From Chitinophaga pinensis (GTDB lineage: Bacteria > Bacteroidota > Bacteroidia > Chitinophagales > Chitinophagaceae), in assembly GCA_902167325.1 (NCBI GenBank), contig LR632930.1, forward strand, positions 3,658,001 to 3,722,000: a stretch of 64,000 nucleotides of DNA, in the 5' to 3' direction. Below are positions 1-8,346 of this stretch, in pieces. The notes below the pieces were generated by a model. It saw nothing but the letters and a program-made list of their open reading frames with translations, had not been told where the DNA came from and did no database searches. Position numbers and translations under genes: made by a program. The stretch's first letter is position 1, and each line of letters starts with the position of its first letter.

Positions 1-2
1 GA

Positions 3-1649
3 GATGGCGGCGATACCACCGGTCCGGTAGTATCGCCGCAGGACCCTGCCACAGCTGCAACCATCGGTTTGTTCATGGACGGGTGGAAGGAGAAATCGTT
101 TACTGCACCGGCTTTTGAAGAGAAAGCACCTCCGGCGGCAGCACAGGTCGTCATTACTGCTGATGTGGCTAAAGTACTGACGAAGGTTCCGCCCACCATG
201 CTGGGGAACAACACCAATATTTATATGACCCAGATGGTAACGGAGCCGAAACTGTTACAGCAATTGCAACAGCTTCAGCCACGCCTGTTACGCTTTCCGG
301 GAGGTAATCTCAGCAGTATATTCTTTTGGAATGCAGCACCCGGAAATGCGCCCTTTGATGCACCTGCACAACTCACCGATGCAGAAGGGAAAACGATGCC
401 CGCAGGGTATTGGTTTGGCGGGAATACGGATGGTTGGACGATGAGCACCGCCAACTATTACAATATGCTACAGCAAACCGGCAGCGAAGGGGTAATAACC
501 GTCAATTACGGATATGCCCGTTACGGTACCGGTCCTGATCCCGTAGCCGCCGCAGCCCACCTCGCTGCAGCGTGGGTGCGGTACGACAATGGGAGAACGC
601 GGTATTGGGAGATCGGGAATGAAAGTAATGGCACCTGGCAGGCAGGGTACCGGATCGATCCGGCTGCCAATAAGGACGGGCAACCGGAAATAGTTACCGG
701 AGAGTTATATGGCCGGCATTGGCGTGTAATGGCTGATTCCATGCGGAAGGCAGCAGCAGCGTTGGGGCATACCATTTTCATCGGGGCGCAATTACTGGAG
801 CATGACCCGCCTACATGGGCTACTGCAACCGATAAGAATTGGAATGAAGGCGTACTGAAGGAAGCCGGAGCATCGGCAGACTATTACATCGTGCATAGTT
901 ATTACACGCCTTACAATACGAATTCCAATCCACCGGAAGTATTGGCCTCTGCAGAAACGGTAACCAAAGCGATGATGGAGTACCTTAAAACTACGGTACA
1001 GCGCCATAATGCCCCCATGAAGCCTGTAGCCCTGACGGAGTGGAACATCTTCGCAGTAGGATCGCAACAAATGGTGTCTCAGGTAGCAGGGATGCATGCT
1101 GTACTGGTTATCGGAGAATTACTGCGTAATGGTTTTGGTATGGCATGCCGGTGGGATCTGGCCAATGCCTGGGAAAACGGTAATGATCATGGGCTTTTCA
1201 GTCAGGGCGAAGGTGCCTCCGGTGAGGTAAAATGGAATGCAAGGCCTGCGTTTTTCTATCTCTACTTTTTACAGAAATGCCTGGGTAACCGTATGGTGGA
1301 AACCGTATTGCCGGCTTCAATTAATAATATTAATGCATATACAACCACCTTCAGCAGTGGCCATGCGGGCGTAGCCATCGTAAACCGCGCCGCATCTGTT
1401 CAAACCATTTCGCTGAGCCTGAAGAATTTCATAGCAGGCGAGCGGTATTACTGGTATGAGTTAACGGGTGGAGAGGGTGTAAGTCATTTCTCGAGGAAGG
1501 TATTTATCAACGGCAGCGGGCCATCCGGGATTGCCGGCGGGCCGGAAGATGCCGGGCGTGTAAAGGCCTGGTCTGCCAGAACGAAGGATGGTCTTCGTTT
1601 TGCGCTGCCACCGATGTCAGTAGTGTTCATCGTGGTTGAGCGTCAGTAA
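3..1649 (+). CDS. Clan GH-A-like glycoside hydrolase, 5' end missing
   Basis: The reading frame is already open at base 3 and continues without a stop to 1649, so the true start and probably a signal peptide lie left of the window; the first visible residues (a Gly/Pro/Ala-rich stretch) look like a linker. Within the frame, LRFPGG, then WEIGNES with a Glu codon at 621, then ALTEWN with a Glu codon at 1038, fit the acid/base and nucleophile strands of a clan GH-A TIM barrel, as in arabinofuranosidase-type families. A C-terminal stretch rich in beta-strand residues follows, the usual accessory beta-sandwich. An internal TTG at 69 and ATG at 75 are unlikely starts because coding sequence precedes them. 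The exact GH family and substrate are not resolved. It is a lone gene in this window, followed by its own terminator. Confidence 0.7.
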   Translation, partial: DGGDTTGPVVSPQDPATAATIGLFMDGWKEKSFTAPAFEEKAPPAAAQVVITADVAKVLTKVPPTMLGNNTNIYMTQMVTEPKLLQQLQQLQPRLLRFPGGNLSSIFFWNAAPGNAPFDAPAQLTDAEGKTMPAGYWFGGNTDGWTMSTANYYNMLQQTGSEGVITVNYGYARYGTGPDPVAAAAHLAAAWVRYDNGRTRYWEIGNESNGTWQAGYRIDPAANKDGQPEIVTGELYGRHWRVMADSMRKAAAALGHTIFIGAQLLEHDPPTWATATDKNWNEGVLKEAGASADYYIVHSYYTPYNTNSNPPEVLASAETVTKAMMEYLKTTVQRHNAPMKPVALTEWNIFAVGSQQMVSQVAGMHAVLVIGELLRNGFGMACRWDLANAWENGNDHGLFSQGEGASGEVKWNARPAFFYLYFLQKCLGNRMVETVLPASINNINAYTTTFSSGHAGVAIVNRAASVQTISLSLKNFIAGERYYWYELTGGEGVSHFSRKVFINGSGPSGIAGGPEDAGRVKAWSARTKDGLRFALPPMSVVFIVVERQ

Positions 1650-1683
1650 TACAACTGAATGCTACGTGTTATGTAATCATATA

Positions 1684-1703
1684 CGCCGCTGATTTCAGCG
1701 GCG
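1684..1703 (+). terminator. Hairpin after the GH-A-like gene
   Basis: Nine-base arms CGCCGCTGA and TCAGCGGCG meet almost without a loop about 35 bases after the stop at 1649, followed by a T-rich run. It fits an intrinsic terminator for the plus-strand glycosidase gene. Between here and 1917 the sequence is AT-rich and I see no gene. Confidence 0.65.
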
Positions 1704-1917
1704 TTGCTCTTCTGTTTTAGTTCTTTTGAGGATGCAATAAAAAACTGCATAAACAGGGTTCATAAAAGAGGATGAAACCTGTTTTATGGTAGTGATTGGG
1801 TATTCTAACCGTATTGTAATAGTATAATAACCGATTAAAATAACCGTATTAAGGCAATTGGAAAGTAGGGGGCTTCTAATATATGCTGATTTGCAGCAAC
1901 TTAGAATAAATTCATAG

Positions 1918-1969
1918 AAAAAAGCGGCAGATTGCAGGATTTTGGACCCTGTTTATCTGCCGCTTTTTT
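1918..1969. terminator. Bidirectional terminator between convergent genes
   Basis: Fourteen-base perfect arms, an A6 run plus GCGGCAGA on the left and TCTGCCGC plus a T6 run on the right, enclose a 24-base loop. The A/T runs at both ends allow termination in either direction. It lies 32 bases beyond the stop of the minus-strand msrC gene and is its likely terminator. Confidence 0.8.
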
Positions 1970-2001
1970 ATTATACCAGATAGCTATGCCTGGGAAACTT
2001 G

Positions 2002-2478
2002 TCAGGAAGAGTAAATCCAACCCGTAATTTCTTCAAGGTACAGGCGGTCGGTTTCATCAAATGTGTTGAGATCTGTACTGTCTACATCTAATACGCCTTT
2101 TACTTCGCCGTTATGAACAAGGGGAATTACGATTTCGGAGCGGGATAAACTGCTGCAGGCAATATGACCGGGGAAGGCTTCCACATCCGGAACTACCAGT
2201 GTTTCCACCCGTTCCCATGCAGCGCCGCATACGCCACGGCCCTTCCGGATGCGTGTACAGGCCACAGGGCCCTGGAAAGGTCCCAGCACCAGCTCGTCCT
2301 CTTTCACAAGGTAAAAGCCTACCCAGAGCCAGCCAAACTGCTCTTTCAGTGCGGCAGATATATTGGCGAGGTTAGCCGTAAGGTCCGGTTCTCCGGTAAT
2401 AAGTGCTTTTATTTGCGGCAGTATTGTCTCATACTGTTCCGCTTTTGTGCCTTGAATGATATGCAGGTCTTCCGCCAT
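2002..2478 (-). CDS. msrC: Free methionine-R-sulfoxide reductase (GAF domain)
   Basis: A 158-residue single GAF-domain protein. Three cysteines at residues 74, 84 and 108 have the same spacing as C84, C94 and C118 of the E. coli enzyme YebR/MsrC, which reduces free Met-(R)-O using thioredoxin; the DVDS motif near the C-terminus is also typical. It acts in the cytosol in oxidative-stress repair. I chose the ATG at 2478, preceded by GGAG at good spacing, and not the upstream ATG at 2526, because a 5' extension would translate through the terminator hairpin at 2494-2523. It is the last gene of the suf strand, separated from sufT by that hairpin, so its expression may depend on read-through. The function is well supported by the cysteine pattern. 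Confidence 0.9.
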   Translation of the reverse strand: MAEDLHIIQGTKAEQYETILPQIKALITGEPDLTANLANISAALKEQFGWLWVGFYLVKEDELVLGPFQGPVACTRIRKGRGVCGAAWERVETLVVPDVEAFPGHIACSSLSRSEIVIPLVHNGEVKGVLDVDSTDLNTFDETDRLYLEEITGWIYSS

Positions 2479-2493
2479 GATTACTCCGGTATT

Positions 2494-2523
2494 AAAAAAA
2501 AGACGCCTTTGCAGGGCGTCTTT
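2494..2523 (-). terminator. Terminator after sufT, directly ahead of msrC
   Basis: On the minus strand the arms AAAGACGCC and GGCGTCTTT flank a 7-base loop and are followed by five more Ts. It begins nine bases beyond the sufT stop, and its U-run ends only 16 bases before the msrC start, leaving no room for a separate promoter. It therefore marks the end of sufBCDSET and probably lowers, rather than abolishes, msrC expression. Confidence 0.85.
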
Positions 2524-2531
2524 CATATGTT

Positions 2532-2840
2532 TTACAAAAATCCTAATTCCAGTTTAGCTTCTTCGCTCATCATGTCTTTCGTCCAGGGCGGATCGAAAGT
2601 AAGGCGAACGTCTGCATCGGTAACGCCGGGGATGGCAGACACTTTCTGGCTCACTTCTTCCATGATGGCACCGGCTACAGGGCATCCCGGGGCGGTGAGC
2701 GTCATGATCACGAGTACCTTTCCTTCACCTCCGGTTTCGATCTTATACACCAGGCCGAGGTCGAAGATGTTCACGGGGATCTCGGGATCGTACACCGTGC
2801 GCAATGCTTCTTCCACCTGATCTCTCAGTGTTATTTCCAT
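2532..2840 (-). CDS. sufT: SufT-like MIP18/DUF59 iron-sulfur assembly factor
   Basis: A 102-residue protein with the whole MIP18 (DUF59) signature: DPEIPVNIFDLGLVY at residues 18-32 and the TAPGCP loop with Cys53 that is conserved in SufT. SufT proteins help maturation or transfer of Fe-S clusters made by the SufBCD scaffold; this is family knowledge. The gene starts six bases after the sufE stop and is followed by a strong terminator, so it closes the suf operon proper. The length matches stand-alone SufT, without the N-terminal extension found in some relatives. The start at ATG 2840 leaves no alternative upstream in the short gap. Confidence 0.93.
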   Translation of the reverse strand: MEITLRDQVEEALRTVYDPEIPVNIFDLGLVYKIETGGEGKVLVIMTLTAPGCPVAGAIMEEVSQKVSAIPGVTDADVRLTFDPPWTKDMMSEEAKLELGFL

Positions 2841-2846
2841 GTTGCG

Positions 2847-3275
2847 TCAGTTTTGCATTGATTTAGCCTGAAAGGCGAGGGCATACAACTTCATTTGCTT
2901 CAGCATGGAGAGGAGTCCATTGGAGCGCGTAGGAGAGAGGTGGCTGGTTAAACCGATGGCTTCGATGAAGTAGATCTCTGCTTCTGCGATTTCCTTCGGC
3001 GGGTGGCCACTCAGCACCTGGATCACAAGGCTAACCAGCCCTTTGGTGATCACAGCATCACTGTCTGCGGTAAATTCCAGCTTTCCATCTTTCAACTCCG
3101 CATGTAGCCACACTTTGCTCTGGCATCCGCGGATGAGGTTGTCGTCTGTTTTGTATTTCGGGTCAATGAGCGGCAGGTCTTTTCCCAGCTGAATGATGTA
3201 CTCGTATTTCTCCATCCAGTCACCAAACACTTCGAAATCTTCTATGATCCTGTCCTGTTGCTCTTTGATTGTCAT
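2847..3275 (-). CDS. sufE: SufE sulfur acceptor
   Basis: A 142-residue SufE-family protein. Cys51 sits in the diagnostic GCQSKVW motif; this cysteine takes the persulfide from SufS and hands it to SufB. The rest (SDAVITKGLVSLVIQVLSG and GLTSHLSPTRSNGL) is the standard SufE fold. It is 12 bases after sufS and six before sufT, so the three are translated from one transcript. The length is close to the E. coli protein (138 residues). Nothing is missing. Confidence 0.95.
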   Translation of the reverse strand: MTIKEQQDRIIEDFEVFGDWMEKYEYIIQLGKDLPLIDPKYKTDDNLIRGCQSKVWLHAELKDGKLEFTADSDAVITKGLVSLVIQVLSGHPPKEIAEAEIYFIEAIGLTSHLSPTRSNGLLSMLKQMKLYALAFQAKSMQN

Positions 3276-3287
3276 GTCGTAAATGGT

Positions 3288-4532
3288 TTATCCAAGCAAA
3301 GTTACAGCTTTCCGTATACCATCCACCAGCTTGTCGATATCTCCGGTAGTGTTGTACACTGCCAGGGAAGCGCGCACCGTTCCGGGAATGCCGAAGCGGT
3401 CGCAGAGCGGCTGTGTGCAGTGGTGGCCGGTACGTACGGCTATGCCCTGTTGGTCGAGTAATACACCCACATCAGATGGATGGGTATCGCCCACTAAGAA
3501 AGAAATGGCTCCGCTGCGGTGTCTGGCATCACCGATAAACCGGAGGCCATCTATGAGCCTGAGTGCGGCAACTGCATATTCCGTTAGCTGGTGCTCATAA
3601 GCAAGGATCTTATGGATCCCCACTTTATTGACCCAGGCTACGGCAGCGCCAAGTCCTATGGCTTCGCAAATGGCAGGTGTACCGGCTTCAAACTTCAGCG
3701 GAACATCGGCATAAGTGGTTTTCTCAAAAGTAACGTGCTTGATCATATCACCACCACCCTGGTAGGGAGGCAGTTGTTCGAGCCAGCTTTCTTTACCGTA
3801 GAGGATACCGATACCGGTGGGGCCGTACAGTTTGTGGCCGGAAAGTGCCAGGAAGTCCACATCCAGTTCGTGAACTTTGATGGGAATATGCGCGGCAGCC
3901 TGAGCAGCGTCCAGCATTACGGGGATGCCTTGTTCATGCGCGAGGGCAATGATCTCTTTCACCGGGTTTACGGTACCGAGGGTATTGGATACCCAGGTAA
4001 CGGATACCAGCTTCACGCGGCCGTTCAGCATGGAGCGGTAAGCGTCCATGTCGAGTTCGCCTTTATCGGAAACGGGTATCACCCGCAGCTTCGCGCCTTT
4101 CTCCTCACAAATGAGTTGCCAGGGAACGATGTTGGAGTGGTGCTCCATGGCAGAGATGATGATCTCGTCACCTTCTTTCAGGATGGTTTTACGGAAACCG
4201 TTGGCCACCAGGTTAATGGCGTCAGTAGTGCCTTTGGTGAACACCACTTCATGATGGTGCGCGCCGATATATGCGGCTACTGCATGCCGGGCGGCTTCAT
4301 AAGCAGCTGTAGCCTGCTGGCTCAGCGAATGAACACCACGGTGTACGTTACTATTGTATTGTGTATAGTATTCCTGCATGGAACGGATCACCGAAACGGG
4401 CTTCTGCGTGGTGGCGCCATTGTCCAGATACACGAGTGGCCGCCCGTTCACGGTTTGCTGGAGTATCGGGAATTCATTCCTGATCAGCTCTACTTCCGGC
4501 CATAAAATATCTTGTGCAGTTGCTGTTTCCAT
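3288..4532 (-). CDS. sufS: SufS cysteine desulfurase
   Basis: A 414-residue class II, PLP-dependent cysteine desulfurase that makes alanine and a protein persulfide. The PLP lysine is K234 in LSGHKLYGPTG; the catalytic cysteine is C372 in RTGHHCTQP, in the short loop typical of group II (SufS) enzymes, which rely on SufE. MEHHSN near residue 130 carries the PLP-stacking histidine. The gene lies 27 bases after sufD and 12 before sufE, both on the same strand. The length is normal and the catalytic residues are complete. Confidence 0.96.
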   Translation of the reverse strand: METATAQDILWPEVELIRNEFPILQQTVNGRPLVYLDNGATTQKPVSVIRSMQEYYTQYNSNVHRGVHSLSQQATAAYEAARHAVAAYIGAHHHEVVFTKGTTDAINLVANGFRKTILKEGDEIIISAMEHHSNIVPWQLICEEKGAKLRVIPVSDKGELDMDAYRSMLNGRVKLVSVTWVSNTLGTVNPVKEIIALAHEQGIPVMLDAAQAAAHIPIKVHELDVDFLALSGHKLYGPTGIGILYGKESWLEQLPPYQGGGDMIKHVTFEKTTYADVPLKFEAGTPAICEAIGLGAAVAWVNKVGIHKILAYEHQLTEYAVAALRLIDGLRFIGDARHRSGAISFLVGDTHPSDVGVLLDQQGIAVRTGHHCTQPLCDRFGIPGTVRASLAVYNTTGDIDKLVDGIRKAVTLLG

Positions 4533-4559
4533 GATCCTTCCGGGTTTTGAGGGTGAAGG

Positions 4560-5867
4560 CTAAGCGTTCAGGTATTGTGATGCAAGTTGCTCTACCTGTT
4601 TACGCACAGCCGGGATATTCACTTTGGCAGTGATGTCGAAGGCGAATGCTTTTACCAGCAGGTTGCGGGCTTCTGCTTCGCCGATACCACGGGCGCGCAG
4701 ATAGAAAAGCGCGTCTTCACTCACCTGGCCGATAGTACAGCCGTGGCTGCATTTCACATCATCTGCGAATATCTCCAGCTGAGGTTTGGTGAAGATGGTT
4801 GCATCCGGGCTGATCACCAGGTTATTGTTCTGCTGGAAAGCATTGGTCTTCTGCGCATCTTCATGCACATAAATCTTCCCATTGAATACACCGGTGGATT
4901 TATCCATCAGTACACCTCTGTACAGCTCATTACTTTCGCAGTTAGGCATGCGGTGGTCAACAGACGTGTGGTTGTCGATCAGCTGTCCGCCGGCTGCGAT
5001 GTAAAAGCCGTACATATGTGTTTCGGTACGTTCTTCGTCGAGCGAGATGTTCAGGTTATTACGAACGAATTCGGATTCGGTGAGCGTGAAAGTATAGTTG
5101 TTATAAACGCTTTTGCCTTTCTGTTCTACAAGGTTCTGGTTGATGATACGGAGGTTATTACCGCCGGTCTGCAACTGGTACTGGCTGAACTGTGCGCGTT
5201 CTGCAACCACAGATTCCATTACGCTGTTGATCACCACTTTATCTGCTAAGCCGAGGCCTGCGGCAGATTCTATGATCTGTAAAGCAGCGCCTTCATTCAC
5301 TACCACGAGGTGGCGGGGATTGAAAAGACGGGCCTGTCCGGCAGCATAGAGATGTATGATCTGGATCGGCAGTTCTACCTGTGCTTTGGCTTTCACCTCG
5401 ATGAACAGGCCATCGTTAAAGAGGGCAGCGTTCAGTTGAGCGAAATGATGTTCGCCAATGCGGGGGCTCTGATTAAAGTACAGTTCCACAGCAGGCTGGG
5501 AACCGGCTTCGCTCAGTTTGGATATAGTTACCTGCGATGCGGGTGGTAATTGTGAGAGGTGGGGCTGGAGCACACCGTTTACGAGCACGAGGCGGAAAGT
5601 ATCAGGGAGTACCAGGCCGGTAGCTTCAAGCTGGGCGGCAGTTACTTCCGGAACTTCCGGGAGGGTGACCTGAAGATCGTTTTTGAAAAACGATACTACA
5701 TTGGTGTATTTCCAGTCTTCCGTTTTAACAGTGGGGATACCACCGAGCGCGAGGAATTGCTGCAGTGCCGCTTCCCGGCCATCGAACCAGCCGTTGGCGG
5801 AAAACTGTGCGCTAACCAGCGCGGGCAAAGCCTCGTTGAATGATATATTTCTGGTTACAGTCGTCAT
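4560..5867 (-). CDS. sufD: SufD scaffold subunit
   Basis: A 435-residue SufD protein, the partner of SufB in the SufBC2D scaffold complex. The C-terminal beta-helix core ends with the recognisable KCSHGCTIG and FYLRARGI segments, which carry the His and Cys near the SufB/SufD interface. The N-terminal part is helical and poorly conserved, as usual. It starts only three bases after the sufC stop, so translation is coupled. Its position between sufC and sufS is the usual one in Bacteroidota. Confidence 0.95.
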   Translation of the reverse strand: MTTVTRNISFNEALPALVSAQFSANGWFDGREAALQQFLALGGIPTVKTEDWKYTNVVSFFKNDLQVTLPEVPEVTAAQLEATGLVLPDTFRLVLVNGVLQPHLSQLPPASQVTISKLSEAGSQPAVELYFNQSPRIGEHHFAQLNAALFNDGLFIEVKAKAQVELPIQIIHLYAAGQARLFNPRHLVVVNEGAALQIIESAAGLGLADKVVINSVMESVVAERAQFSQYQLQTGGNNLRIINQNLVEQKGKSVYNNYTFTLTESEFVRNNLNISLDEERTETHMYGFYIAAGGQLIDNHTSVDHRMPNCESNELYRGVLMDKSTGVFNGKIYVHEDAQKTNAFQQNNNLVISPDATIFTKPQLEIFADDVKCSHGCTIGQVSEDALFYLRARGIGEAEARNLLVKAFAFDITAKVNIPAVRKQVEQLASQYLNA

Positions 5868-5870
5868 GTC

Positions 5871-6638
5871 TTATTGTACAGGTTCTTCTAAACGGATGTC
5901 TTCTTTCAGCCAGTCGTAGCCTTTCTCTTCCAGCTCCAGCGCCAGTTCTTTGGTACCGGATTTCACGATGCGGCCGTTGTAGAGCACGTGTACAAAGTCG
6001 GGAACGATGTATTCCAGCAGGCGCTGGTAGTGGGTGATTATGATAAAGGCGTTGTCTTTGCTGCGGAGCTTGTTTACACCGGCGGATACGATGCGGAGGG
6101 CATCGATGTCGAGACCGGAATCGGTTTCGTCCATGATAGCGAGCTTAGGCTCGAGCATAGCCATCTGGAAAACGTCGTTGCGTTTTTTCTCACCACCGGA
6201 GAACCCTTCGTTAAGGGAGCGGTTCATGAGGTTGGCATCGAATTCCATGAGCTTTTGTTTGCTTTTCAGCATATCGAGGAAAGCCTTGGCCTGCATAGGA
6301 GGCTGGCCATGGTAGGCGCGGATTTCGTTAACAGCAGTCTTCAGGAAGTTAATGTTGGAAACACCGGGGATTTCCACGGGGTACTGGAAGGCGAGGAAAA
6401 GTCCTTCACGTGCACGCACTTCGGGGCTCATGTCGAGCAGGTCTTTACCAAGGAAGTCTACCGAGCCTTCGGTTACTTCATATGATTCGCGACCGGCCAG
6501 TACAGAGGCGAGAGAAGATTTGCCAGAGCCGTTAGGGCCCATGATGGCGTGTACTTCACCCGGTTTCACGGTCAGATTAATGCCTTTCAGAATAGCATTT
6601 CCTTCTACTGCAGCATGCAGGTTCTTGATATCTAACAT
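5871..6638 (-). CDS. sufC: SufC ATPase
   Basis: A 255-residue ABC-type ATPase of the SufC family. Walker A GPNGSGKS is at 34-41, the signature FSGGEKKR at 147-154, and Walker B LAIMDE at 166-171 followed by the SufC-typical TDSGLD. FLAFQYPVEIPGVS contains the Q-loop region. SufC drives conformational change in the SufBC2D scaffold and has no membrane partner. It lies 17 bases after sufB and three before sufD. All ATPase motifs are intact. Confidence 0.96.
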   Translation of the reverse strand: MLDIKNLHAAVEGNAILKGINLTVKPGEVHAIMGPNGSGKSSLASVLAGRESYEVTEGSVDFLGKDLLDMSPEVRAREGLFLAFQYPVEIPGVSNINFLKTAVNEIRAYHGQPPMQAKAFLDMLKSKQKLMEFDANLMNRSLNEGFSGGEKKRNDVFQMAMLEPKLAIMDETDSGLDIDALRIVSAGVNKLRSKDNAFIIITHYQRLLEYIVPDFVHVLYNGRIVKSGTKELALELEEKGYDWLKEDIRLEEPVQ

Positions 6639-6655
6639 CTCTTTGTTTTTATAGG

Positions 6656-8101
6656 TTATCCTACACTGCCTTCCAGCGTGATGGATAATAATTTTTGCGC
6701 TTCCACGGCAAATTCCATGGGCAGTTGGTTAAGTACTTCTTTTGCGTAACCGTTCACGATCATGTTTACGGCCTGTTCATTATCGATCCCGCGCTGGTTC
6801 AGGTAAAACACCTGATCTTCCCCGATCTTGGACGTGGTGGCTTCGTGTTCCACCATGGCCGTATTGTTTTTAGACTCGATGTAAGGGAAGGTATGCGCGC
6901 CACAGCGGTCGCCGATAAGGAGTGAATCGCACTGTGTGAAGTTACGGGCGTTAGTGGCGTTGGGACCTACTTTTACCAGTCCGCGGTAGGTATTGTGGCC
7001 GTGTCCGGCGGAGATACCTTTGGAAATAATGCGGCTCTTGGTGTTTTTCCCGATGTGGACCATTTTGGTACCGGTGTCAGCCACCTGTTTGTTGGCGGTA
7101 ACAGCAACGGAGTAGAATTCACCGATGGAGTTGTCGCCCTGCAGGATAACGCCGGGGTACTTCCAGGTGATGGCAGATCCGGTTTCTACCTGTGTCCAGG
7201 AGATCTTGGAGTTTTTACCCTTGCAGATCCCGCGTTTGGTCACAAAGTTGTAGATACCGCCTTTACCGTCTTTATCGCCGGGGTACCAGTTCTGAACGGT
7301 AGAGTACTTAATTTCCGCATGATCCATGGCGATGAGTTCTACCACGGCAGCGTGCAGCTGGTTTTCATCGCGCATCGGGGCGGTGCAGCCCTCGAGGTAG
7401 CTCACATAGGAGTTGTCGTCAGCGATGATGAGTGTACGCTCGAATTGCCCCGTATTCTTCGCGTTGATACGGAAGTAGGTGGACAGTTCCATGGGGCAGC
7501 GGACGCCTTTGGGAATGTATACGAAAGACCCGTCTGAAAACACGGCGGAGTTCAGTGCGGCATAAATGTTATCGGATTGGGGAACCACGGTGCCGAGGTA
7601 CTTCTTCACCAGTTCAGGGTATTCCTGAACGGCTTCCCCGAAGGAGCAGAAGATGATACCCAGCTCATGGAGCTGCGCTTTAAAGGTGGTAGCCACGGAA
7701 ATAGAGTCGAATACCGCATCTACAGCTACGCCGGACAGCATTTTCTGCTCTTCCAGCGGAATACCGAGTTTTTCAAAGGTGCGGAGCAGTTCGGGGTCTA
7801 CTTCATCCAGACTATTGTATTTCACCTTGTTTTTAGGTGCGGCATAATAGGAAACGCCCTGGAAGTCAACTTCCGGGAGCTTGAAATTCTGCCAGTTGGG
7901 CATAGTCAGTTTCTGGAAAAGCTGGAATCCCTTCAGCCGCCATTCCAGCAGCCATTCAGGCTCCTCCTTTTTGGCGGAAATGAAGCGGATGGTATCCTCG
8001 TTAAGCCCGGGAGCCGCAATATCCATTTCGATCTGCGTCTCAAACCCGAACTCGTACTCACGGCCTGCCAGTTCCTGTAATATGTCTTGTTCTGCGCTCA
8101 T
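6656..8101 (-). CDS. sufB: SufB scaffold subunit
   Basis: A 481-residue SufB protein, the subunit that receives sulfur from SufE and builds the cluster. Family landmarks include [21 protein letters not shown], the [13 protein letters not shown] strand, [17 protein letters not shown] with the conserved Cys, and [13 protein letters not shown] near the C-terminus. It is the first gene of the operon; the ATG at 8101 is about 200 bases from the best promoter candidate at 8310-8338, giving a long leader with a tRNA-like end. The gene order sufB-C-D-S-E-T is complete; no sufA is present here. Confidence 0.96.
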   Translation of the reverse strand: MSAEQDILQELAGREYEFGFETQIEMDIAAPGLNEDTIRFISAKKEEPEWLLEWRLKGFQLFQKLTMPNWQNFKLPEVDFQGVSYYAAPKNKVKYNSLDEVDPELLRTFEKLGIPLEEQKMLSGVAVDAVFDSISVATTFKAQLHELGIIFCSFGEAVQEYPELVKKYLGTVVPQSDNIYAALNSAVFSDGSFVYIPKGVRCPMELSTYFRINAKNTGQFERTLIIADDNSYVSYLEGCTAPMRDENQLHAAVVELIAMDHAEIKYSTVQNWYPGDKDGKGGIYNFVTKRGICKGKNSKISWTQVETGSAITWKYPGVILQGDNSIGEFYSVAVTANKQVADTGTKMVHIGKNTKSRIISKGISAGHGHNTYRGLVKVGPNATNARNFTQCDSLLIGDRCGAHTFPYIESKNNTAMVEHEATTSKIGEDQVFYLNQRGIDNEQAVNMIVNGYAKEVLNQLPMEFAVEAQKLLSITLEGSVG

Positions 8102-8139
8102 AAATGTTTATATACTCTTCTGTTCAGTTATCTCAATTT

Positions 8140-8196
8140 TGTCGGGACGACCAGATTCGAACCTGCGGCCCTTATCTTCCTGCCAATTTTACCGGC
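8140..8196 (-). other. tRNA-like relic in the sufB leader
   Basis: On the minus strand, GCAGGTTCGAATC followed by TGGTCGTCCCGACA (8140-8166) looks like the T-arm and acceptor 3' half of a tRNA, closest in memory to bacterial tRNA-Pro. Just upstream, GGTAAAATTGGCAGG resembles a D-arm. There is no anticodon arm and no fitting 5' acceptor strand next to it, so it cannot fold as a whole tRNA. GTCGGGA at 8305-8311 (minus sense) could pair with TCCCGAC here. I infer a degenerate tRNA fragment kept in the suf 5' untranslated region. A role is unknown. Confidence 0.45.
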
Positions 8197-8268
8197 ATCA
8201 CTCTATATAGGAGTGCCAGGTTACAAAGATAGCGCGCTAATAGCGGTAAATCCTCATTGTTGGCGGTA

Positions 8269-8304
8269 ATTTCAAGGCTGTCAATTATTTTTGCTGCTTG
8301 AAAT
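8269..8304. promoter_or_regulatory. Inverted repeat around the sufR promoter, candidate SufR operator
   Basis: ATTTCAAG at 8269-8276 and CTTGAAAT at 8297-8304 are perfect inverted arms 20 bases apart. Between them TATTTTTG (8286-8293) matches the Bacteroidota -7 box TAnnTTTG for plus-strand transcription of sufR, with a TTG 23 bases upstream. The right arm also covers the start point predicted for the suf promoter. A regulator bound here could block both genes. The link to SufR is inference from position. Confidence 0.45.
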
Positions 8305-8309
8305 CCCGA

Positions 8310-8338
8310 CAAAGTTACGATATTTGCGAATAAAGCAA
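8310..8338 (-). promoter_or_regulatory. Candidate suf operon promoter
   Basis: On the minus strand TTG (8336-8338) is followed after 18 bases by TAACTTTG (8310-8317), an exact TAnnTTTG box. Transcription would begin near 8304, giving a sufB leader of about 200 bases. A second box, TATCTTTG at 8224-8231, has no clear upstream TTG and may be a weaker promoter. Confidence 0.55.
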
Positions 8339-8346
8339 GTATAAAC

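Noticed and set aside
8087-8269. Plus-strand frame over the sufB start and leader
   Set aside because: The peptide resembles those obtained by reading the antisense of a tRNA 3' end. It points to the tRNA-like relic, not to a protein.
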